Of a DNA stretch of 11,777 bases, positions 6,828 through 11,777 are shown piece after piece. The stretch covers positions 1-11,777 of the forward strand of contig JAHEKD010000026.1 of NCBI GenBank assembly GCA_024638545.1. The letters are read 5' to 3'. The translations under genes were made by a program, and so were the position numbers. The notes under the pieces are model-generated. The model was not told where the DNA came from. It ran no database searches and worked only from the letters and a program-made list of their open reading frames with translations. The stretch is from Gammaproteobacteria bacterium (GTDB taxonomy: Bacteria > Pseudomonadota > Gammaproteobacteria > Arenicellales > JAHEKD01). Every line of letters starts with the position of its first letter. The stretch's first letter is position 1.

Positions 6828-7604
6828 CTAGAACAAACTCTCTTTTACAAAAATAATATCTGATGGCTGAATTAATTCATCTAGACTGGCTTCACGATTT
6901 ACCAGGCTGCCATCAGGTGCATTGCGGATAATTCGAAGGCCTTTTTCGGTTGCTTTATCTGTCATGCCACCGCTCACAGAGATCCCCTGCCGTATTGTCA
7001 TATTTTCAAGAAGTAAATAACTATTCGGTTTATTGACTTCACCTGAGGTGTAAAAGACTTCGGCCGGAGTCACCCGAATCACATCGCCTTTCTGAATTGC
7101 GCTGTTTCGGTTGATTTTGCTATTTGTTGTACTAAACAGGTCTATTTCTATCGCCTCTCCCTTGTCGCGATAAAGTGAAATCACTGAACTGCCATCATCC
7201 GTAATTCCGCCGGCTTTGGAGATAAAATCCAATATCGTTTCGCCTGTAGTTATCAAATACTGACCAGGGTTATGAACTTTGCCGATAACCGAGGCTTTCC
7301 GGCTCAGGTAATTGACGACGACAAACACTTCAGGATTGTTAACGAATCCGCCGGAGCTGTATGCATCGGTGAGTGTTTTTGCAACTTCAGATTCTGTTTT
7401 ACCCTTCAGGTCGACCGTACCAATTAATGCAAAATTAACTTTTCCGCTCTCAGAGATTACCGCATTTTTTTGGAGTTCAGGATGCTGAAATATTGTAATT
7501 TCTATTTCATCGCCTGCGCCGAGGGGATATTCTGCTGCGAAAACAGCTTGTGAATAAACAAAAACGATAATAACTGAGGCAATTGATCTAAAAATATTGA
7601 ACAT
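6828..7604 (-). CDS. Polysaccharide export protein, Wza-like, with SLBB domains
   Basis: This 258-residue exported protein belongs to the Wza/OMA (poly_export) family, whose members help form the outer-membrane or periplasmic conduit for capsule and exopolysaccharide. Residues 1-23 are a signal peptide (hydrophobic core SVIIVFVYS, likely cleavage after VFA). The poly_export domain follows, starting YPLGAGDEIEITIFQHPEL and reaching NPEVFVVVNYLS near residue 100. Two SLBB-type beta-grasp segments come next, at about residues 104-175 (SVIGKVHNPGQYLIT, ISKAGGITDDG) and 184-255 (YTSGEVNKPNSYLL, GGMTD). The C-terminus, DIIFVKESLF, is typical. Wza itself is a lipoprotein with a C-terminal transmembrane helix; this protein has neither a lipobox cysteine nor such a helix, so it resembles the shorter exporters of Wzx/Wzy-type exopolysaccharide clusters. 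It is divergent from the flippase gene, and the methyltransferase lies downstream. No strong Shine-Dalgarno sequence precedes the ATG at 7602-7604. Confidence 0.88.
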   Translation of the reverse strand: MFNIFRSIASVIIVFVYSQAVFAAEYPLGAGDEIEITIFQHPELQKNAVISESGKVNFALIGTVDLKGKTESEVAKTLTDAYSSGGFVNNPEVFVVVNYLSRKASVIGKVHNPGQYLITTGETILDFISKAGGITDDGSSVISLYRDKGEAIEIDLFSTTNSKINRNSAIQKGDVIRVTPAEVFYTSGEVNKPNSYLLLENMTIRQGISVSGGMTDKATEKGLRIIRNAPDGSLVNREASLDELIQPSDIIFVKESLF

Positions 7605-7902
7605 AGTTTAAATTTATGTAGGAGCCCAAAGCGGGATTTTAGCTCAAAGGTTCAATCCATACCATAAGATTTTATTGATGGCTGCCTTTACCGCATTTGA
7701 GTTCATCTATTCAAATGGATATAACATTTTGGCAGCGATCATATGTTAATCATGTAAAATCGGTGGTATTAAATCTATATCTATCGAAGATTTATTTGAT
7801 ATCGTGAGTGTTGCAGCGTCGATACAGTTTTATCATTCATTTACAATCTTCATAAGACAATCTCTCAATAATTGATCATAGATCTATCAGTAATTATATT
7901 AA
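7605..7902. promoter_or_regulatory. Divergent intergenic region between export and flippase genes
   Basis: This AT-rich stretch of 298 bases must carry the control signals for both polysaccharide transcription units. The visible structure is a dyad next to the flippase start (separate entry), plus a possible rightward promoter that overlaps it: TTGATC 7872-7877, a 17-base spacer and TATATT 7895-7900. No clear promoter for the leftward gene is visible. A short GAGCCCAAAGCGGG at 7622-7635 resembles half of a REP sequence, but it is incomplete. I find no ORF or RNA gene here. Confidence 0.5.
7868..7897. promoter_or_regulatory. 30-bp dyad (possible operator) directly before the flippase gene
   Basis: The sequence is symmetric about 7882/7883, and 12 of 15 base pairs match. 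The core is the perfect 10-bp palindrome ATAGATCTAT (7878-7887), and the outer arms are ATAATT (7868-7873) and AATTAT (7892-7897). The dyad ends five bases before the GTG start and overlaps a possible promoter. A dimeric regulator could bind here, or the RNA could fold over the start region. The regulator is unknown. Confidence 0.4.
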
Positions 7903-9429
7903 GTGGATTCTAATTTCATTAAATATTTTGGTTTTTCAGCGCTCAGCTCCAGTCTGCGCCATTATTTGATTGGTAAAGGCTTTACGATAATCTCATCGCT
8001 GAGTGTTGTGATTTTGCTCGCCCGGTATTTGGAACAAAATGAATACGCAATCTATATTTCATGGCAGGCGATTATTTTAGTGATTGGAATTCTTACGAGC
8101 GCAGGCATTCAGTTGGTCATGCATCGTTATTTGCCAGAGCTGCGAAGTATCACCAACAACAAATTAGTTTATCGAATGATTGTAATTGGTGTTTTTTGTC
8201 GTATTGTTTTGATTGTTCTGACAGTTCTGCTATTGATCGTATTTTTACCTGAAATTGCCGTATTTTTAAAGCAAACACAGTGGCAATGGTTGCTGCCGTG
8301 GTACTTGTATGTCGGCTTACTCAGGTTGGCATGCTTGTCGATTGCGGGGACAATGGAAGCCCTGTTATGGCAGAGAATTTCTCAATATAGCCTTGCGATA
8401 GGCAGTATGGTGAAACTCACAGGCGTTTTAATATGTATTTTGCTTAATAAAATGACCCTGGTTAACGTCGTTATAGTTGAGGTGGTTTCTGAAAGTCTTT
8501 CACTGATTCTGCTTGTCTTTGGGTTGTTCATTAATTGGCGTATAGACAAAGAACGCAATCATGGCGAGACCGGCTGGTGGAAATCCAACAGCACACGTGT
8601 TTATAAATATGGGGCCACAAAATGTATATCAACATTATCCATGCTTTTATATGGCAGTGGGCCAAATCGTCTTTTAGTGACCAGTATGATGCCAAATAGT
8701 GAAGTGGCTTTGTTTGGTTTTGCTGACAGTCTATTTCAACTGTTTCAAAGATTTATGCCGAGCCGTTTAACACTTGGATTAGTCAGGCCGATTTTTATTG
8801 CAAAATATGCAACTACGGGTGATTTCAGCAAGCTGACCCGAATGTCCAATTTGATGTTGAGAATCAACATGCTGATACTAATATTGGCTGCTGTAGCGGT
8901 CGCTATACTGGGTGAGCCGGTGTTCGACTGGATTACAGATGGAAAATATGGCTCAGCTAATCTTGTTTTGGCTGGTTTCCTTATTCTTCTGGTAATTATG
9001 AGTTTAAGATTGATAATAGAAATTTTGATTGAAGCGGTCGAGAAAAATCAGATCTCAATTGCTTGTAACCTGGTTCAGTCGCTATCATTCATTATTGCCA
9101 TTCCGCTTCTGCCGCTGATAGGCCTATGGGGCATAGTGATTGCAAACATACTCGGCACAGTTGCTGCCATTTTTCTGGCGATTTCACGCCTCCATTCATT
9201 TGGATTTCACTTCACAATTGATAAACTGTACTGCATATTAATAATGGTTTATGGGGTTTTAGCCGGTCTCGCGGGGTGGATTGTCCTGAATAAATTCAAT
9301 TCAATTGTTCTTGCAGGTGCAGTCCTCGGCACTGTTTATCTATTGTTATGCGTTTTAAAGCCGCCTTTTCAAAAAACAGAAATCGAAAAGATGATGACCT
9401 TAATAATGAAACGAAAATTAAATAGATAG
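7903..9429 (+). CDS. Wzx-like polysaccharide flippase (MATE/MOP superfamily membrane protein)
   Basis: This is an inner-membrane protein of 508 residues with about 12-13 hydrophobic segments, roughly at 22-40, 47-70, 90-114, 130-148, 160-180, 186-210, 320-336, 351-375, 385-404, 406-427, 440-462 and 466-485. The fold pattern, length and locus match lipid-linked oligosaccharide flippases of the polysaccharide-biosynthesis (Wzx/RfbX) family, which move undecaprenyl-linked repeat units to the periplasmic face. Basic residues cluster in cytoplasmic loops (for example 213-240) and at the C-terminus (MKRKLNR). The start is GTG 7903, because an in-frame TAA ends directly before it and no earlier start exists. 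There is no Shine-Dalgarno sequence. The second gene of the unit follows after 33 bases. The specific sugar cannot be inferred. The alternative is an O-antigen flippase of an LPS locus, which has the same fold. Confidence 0.82.
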   Translation: MDSNFIKYFGFSALSSSLRHYLIGKGFTIISSLSVVILLARYLEQNEYAIYISWQAIILVIGILTSAGIQLVMHRYLPELRSITNNKLVYRMIVIGVFCRIVLIVLTVLLLIVFLPEIAVFLKQTQWQWLLPWYLYVGLLRLACLSIAGTMEALLWQRISQYSLAIGSMVKLTGVLICILLNKMTLVNVVIVEVVSESLSLILLVFGLFINWRIDKERNHGETGWWKSNSTRVYKYGATKCISTLSMLLYGSGPNRLLVTSMMPNSEVALFGFADSLFQLFQRFMPSRLTLGLVRPIFIAKYATTGDFSKLTRMSNLMLRINMLILILAAVAVAILGEPVFDWITDGKYGSANLVLAGFLILLVIMSLRLIIEILIEAVEKNQISIACNLVQSLSFIIAIPLLPLIGLWGIVIANILGTVAAIFLAISRLHSFGFHFTIDKLYCILIMVYGVLAGLAGWIVLNKFNSIVLAGAVLGTVYLLLCVLKPPFQKTEIEKMMTLIMKRKLNR

Positions 9430-9462
9430 CTAAATCTAGTTAAAAAAACTAAGGATTTTGAA

Positions 9463-11049
9463 ATGACAAACAGTCGTACCAGTCGAAATGTTTTTTTTGT
9501 ATCTGTTTTATTGCTGGTAATTTTTATTACCACCGATGTAATTGCTCAAAATGCTGTTTCAGTAAAATATTTGTGGAAAATAGAGTCTTCTGATACGGCG
9601 GAGATTATCATTGAGGATAATGTTATTAGACAAGCCGTTCCGCCTACCCTGTTTGGATTTAACATAAACTTTTTACAATTTCAGAAACAACTCTGGGATA
9701 AAACCACGCAGGCACCCAAAGCAGGGATTATCGATTATCTCAAACCCTTTAAAAATGCAGTCTATCGGTATCCGGGCGGTTTGGTTGCGAATACTTTTCA
9801 CTGGACTGGTGCAGTGGGAGAAGTGAATGAACGTATCCCACAAAAATCTTTTTTTGATAAAAATTCCAGACAAGTATATTTTGGGATTGATGAGTATTAC
9901 GATTTTGTCAATGCCGTTGGAGGCCTTCCATGGTATGTCTTGAATATCGTTGGCCTTGACCCGCAAAAACCCATGCTCGTCGCAGATGCACAGGAGGTGG
10001 CAACGAATAATCTTGCTCTGGCCAGGTATTTAAGTGAGCGCATTGACAGCTCAGATTACCCGTACTATCTTGAGCTCGGCAATGAACTGGATCGGAGTAA
10101 ATACGAGTGGACGCCACAGCAATACGTTGACCGTTCGCTGTCCACCGTCGAAGCGATTCGTACTGAGGTTGACAATGTGAAATTCATTCCTGCATTACGT
10201 GACTATACGATGCGCTATAAAATAAAATCATCTGCAGGAACGGGTACGCCTGAAGAGCTAATTAGTGCTGTTGTAAATGGCCTGGATTTGGTAGATGGTT
10301 ACTCAGTGCACCATTATTATGATGGTCATAGAAAGGACGGTAAATCAAGAAGTATCACCTTCTGGATGAGACTTATGACCCGGAGTATAGAAACCTACAG
10401 ATCGATCAGAAAACAGGCCCCTGAAGTCTGGATAACCGAGCATGGCCGGCAGCCAAATTCAAAAAAAGCCGGTAGTGACGATACAGTAAGATCTACAAGT
10501 AATCTATCTGCGGCAATTAGCAGTGCAGACTATCTGATTGCAATTTCATTAATACCCGAAGTCCAGGGTGCTGTTTGGCATGGATTAAATGCTCACCCAT
10601 GGCAGCTCTTTGATTATTCTGCCAAATATAATGACCTGAGACCACGTCCGATTTACTGGGGGTTCAGGGTACTGGCGCAAATGAATTTGGGCGTCGGTCT
10701 GGCAACCCGAACAAAAAGCCCAAATCTCTCAAACTACGGTGGTGGCTATGATATCAGAGCCAGTGCTTTTCGCAATGCTGAGTCAGATCAGCTGGGTCTG
10801 AGGATAATCAATCGACATTCCGATTATCAAACGGTAAAGGTTACCTATGAGGCATTTGCCGGTCGAGATGCGGAACTGGCGCATTATCATATTTCATCGG
10901 CCGCAGGCCTCGACGCGGAGAATGAAGACAAAGACTATACGCTTGAACTATCACCCTCTGTACAACAATATTCTTTTTCAGACTCTGGTGAAATTGAGAT
11001 TGATATACCGCCATCTTCAGTATCAACGCTAATCATTAAATTAATTTAA
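9463..11049 (+). CDS. Secreted clan GH-A-type glycoside hydrolase
   Basis: This exported enzyme has 528 residues. Residues 11-28 are the hydrophobic signal-peptide core, with likely cleavage after VIA (28). The body looks like a (beta/alpha)8 glycosidase of clan GH-A, near families 39, 51 and 79: FGFNINF (64-70) on the first strand, YRYPGGLVAN (101-110), YLELGNELD with the probable acid/base E208 directly after Asn, SVHHYY (281-286), and WITEHG with the probable nucleophile E326. A beta-sandwich-like tail follows from about residue 430. AAGGA at 9451-9455, seven bases before the ATG, is a good ribosome site. It is the second gene after the flippase, 33 bases downstream. A periplasmic or secreted glycosidase inside an exopolysaccharide locus recalls PslG, which trims or releases its polymer. 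The substrate and exact family are not determined. Confidence 0.82.
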   Translation: MTNSRTSRNVFFVSVLLLVIFITTDVIAQNAVSVKYLWKIESSDTAEIIIEDNVIRQAVPPTLFGFNINFLQFQKQLWDKTTQAPKAGIIDYLKPFKNAVYRYPGGLVANTFHWTGAVGEVNERIPQKSFFDKNSRQVYFGIDEYYDFVNAVGGLPWYVLNIVGLDPQKPMLVADAQEVATNNLALARYLSERIDSSDYPYYLELGNELDRSKYEWTPQQYVDRSLSTVEAIRTEVDNVKFIPALRDYTMRYKIKSSAGTGTPEELISAVVNGLDLVDGYSVHHYYDGHRKDGKSRSITFWMRLMTRSIETYRSIRKQAPEVWITEHGRQPNSKKAGSDDTVRSTSNLSAAISSADYLIAISLIPEVQGAVWHGLNAHPWQLFDYSAKYNDLRPRPIYWGFRVLAQMNLGVGLATRTKSPNLSNYGGGYDIRASAFRNAESDQLGLRIINRHSDYQTVKVTYEAFAGRDAELAHYHISSAAGLDAENEDKDYTLELSPSVQQYSFSDSGEIEIDIPPSSVSTLIIKLI

Positions 11050-11175
11050 TGTTAGTAGTGATATAGGCTCCTTCTTTTGATGTGCTTTTTACCAAAGTCA
11101 CTGTTTTTCACGCAATTTGCTTCTTGCTGATATGAATAATTTTTAAAATATCTATTAACAGGTGTTACTGTTGCC

Positions 11176-11268
11176 ATTGACAAAAAATCAATTTATACGA
11201 TACTGCTATTGCTGTTATCTGCGAGTTGGCTATACTTTATTCAGAAAATTGTAGTAGCGGAACAGTAA
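11176..11268 (+). other. Possible remnant of a small single-span membrane protein (no normal start codon)
   Basis: The frame reads I-D-K-K-S followed by IYTILLLLLSASWLYFIQK and a short tail ending VVAEQ and TAA (11266-11268). It has 30 codons with one clear transmembrane segment. The first codon in a sensible position is ATT (11176), where ATG would be expected, and no ATG, GTG or TTG lies further upstream in the frame. It could be a small protein with a mutated start or pure chance. The same bases also contain a candidate promoter. Confidence 0.2.
11177..11204 (+). promoter_or_regulatory. Candidate promoter for the VCBS-repeat gene
   Basis: TTGACA (11177-11182) is a perfect -35 match. GATACT (11199-11204) matches four of six bases of a -10 box after a 16-base spacer. 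The transcript would have a leader of about 115 bases containing a 13-codon ATG frame. It overlaps the membrane-protein-like frame, so at most one of the two readings need be right. Confidence 0.35.
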
Positions 11269-11325
11269 AATAAGATAACAATGAATAAAGGTCAAAAGGG
11301 GTATTTTGATCTTGAGGGTTAGGTT

Positions 11326-11777
11326 ATGTGGAATTATCGATCGATCCGGAGTGTATTGGGTGCGCAACTGTCAGCAAAACCTGTGCATATACTTCTGTAT
11401 ATTGTCTTAGTAATAACTGCGTTAGTAGTTAGTTTTGAGTCAAAGGCCCAAATCCAGTTTCTGGATAAAACCTCAACAGCTGGACCGTTCCACACAGGTG
11501 AGTCCTGGGGTGCGTCCTGGGGGCATTTGAATAATGATATATACCCTGATTTATACGCTTCAAACCATGCCTTTGAAACCAGTATTTATAAAAATAACGG
11601 TGATGGCACTTTTACTGATGTCATTGCAACCGCTATCCCTGGAGGTCAATTAGTCGACGAACCTTTTGCTGATACTCATGGCGGCACCTGGGCAGACTAT
11701 GATAATGACGGTGATGATGATCTATTTGTAACCCGCAGCTCAACGGGTGCCAGAGTTTATCTGTTTAAAAATAACGG
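11326..11777 (+). CDS. Secreted FG-GAP/VCBS-repeat protein, 5' part
   Basis: Only the first 150 codons are in the window; the gene runs off the right edge. ATG 11326 is preceded by GAGGG at 11314-11318 with good spacing. Residues 20-41 form a signal peptide (core HILLYIVLVITALVV) with likely cleavage after SKA. Two beta-propeller repeats of the FG-GAP/VCBS type follow. The first is WGASWGHLNNDIYPDLYASN (61-80) with YKNNGDGTFTDV (88-99). The second is WADYDNDGDDDLFVT (122-136) with LFKNNG (146 to the edge). The acidic loop of the second repeat, DNDGDDD, is a typical calcium-binding motif. In the first repeat the usual DLNNDG reads HLNNDI, which may weaken metal binding. Such proteins are extracellular and are often linked to adhesion or to UnbV/CRTAC-type architectures. 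Its end, and so its domain set, is not visible. Confidence 0.85.
   Translation, partial: MWNYRSIRSVLGAQLSAKPVHILLYIVLVITALVVSFESKAQIQFLDKTSTAGPFHTGESWGASWGHLNNDIYPDLYASNHAFETSIYKNNGDGTFTDVIATAIPGGQLVDEPFADTHGGTWADYDNDGDDDLFVTRSSTGARVYLFKNN

Larger units (their letters stand above)
11050..11325. other. 276-bp intergenic region between glycosidase and VCBS-repeat gene
   Basis: This stretch is AT-rich and shows no convincing terminator after the glycosidase. It holds a perfect TTGACA at 11177-11182 that could act as a -35 box with GATACT at 11199-11204 (spacer 16 bases). A membrane-protein-like open frame at 11176-11268 lacks a usual start codon. A 13-codon ATG frame at 11281-11322 ends three bases before the next gene's start. 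Confidence 0.5.

Noticed and set aside
7619..7635. REP-like TAGGAGCCCAAAGCGGG before the export gene
   Set aside because: The start resembles Pseudomonas-type REP sequences, but the stem is only CCC/GGG and the second half is missing, so it is not a supportable repeat.

Overview
The window looks like a gammaproteobacterial chromosome segment of moderate GC content. GlmU and GlmS are full-length proteobacterial types encoded back to back. To their right lies an envelope/exopolysaccharide locus with signal peptides of Gram-negative type. No species can be named from the sequence alone.

Layout, left to right. Bases 1-116 look like the 3' end (domains V and VI) of a group II intron whose body lies outside the window. 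Next is a PLP-dependent trans-sulfuration enzyme of the cystathionine beta-lyase / gamma-synthase superfamily (280-1449, +). A broken lipoprotein-type alpha/beta hydrolase gene follows (1465-2248, +), with one frame break in the signal peptide and one in the middle. Then comes the UDP-GlcNAc supply pair glmU (2334-3698, +) and glmS (3720-5546, +). It is preceded by a good sigma70-type promoter and an 18-bp dyad made of two abutting DnaA-box-like nonamers. Eight bases after glmS begins a ~170-bp nested imperfect palindrome with perfect 15-bp ends.

The right half is a polysaccharide locus split by a divergent control region (7605-7902). Leftward run a Wza-like export protein with SLBB domains (7604-6828) and a SAM methyltransferase with an N-terminal zinc ribbon (6699-5797). 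Rightward run a Wzx-like flippase (7903-9429) and a secreted clan-A-type glycoside hydrolase (9463-11049). After a 276-bp gap comes the start of a secreted FG-GAP/VCBS-repeat protein (11326 to the window edge). A 30-bp dyad sits directly before the flippase start.

How the genes fit together (inference): glmS and glmU make UDP-GlcNAc for peptidoglycan, LPS and possibly for the polysaccharide of the adjacent locus. The flippase would move lipid-linked units across the inner membrane and the Wza-like protein would take part in export. The methyltransferase may modify the sugar chain. The periplasmic or secreted glycosidase may trim or release the polymer, as PslG does in the Psl system. No glycosyltransferase, polymerase or Wzc-type kinase lies inside the window, so the pathway is incomplete here. 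I see no tRNA, rRNA, CRISPR array, IS transposase or defence system. The points most worth checking are the post-glmS palindrome, the intron end, the DnaA-like dyad with a possibly leaderless glmU, the double-frameshifted hydrolase, and the dyad before the flippase.
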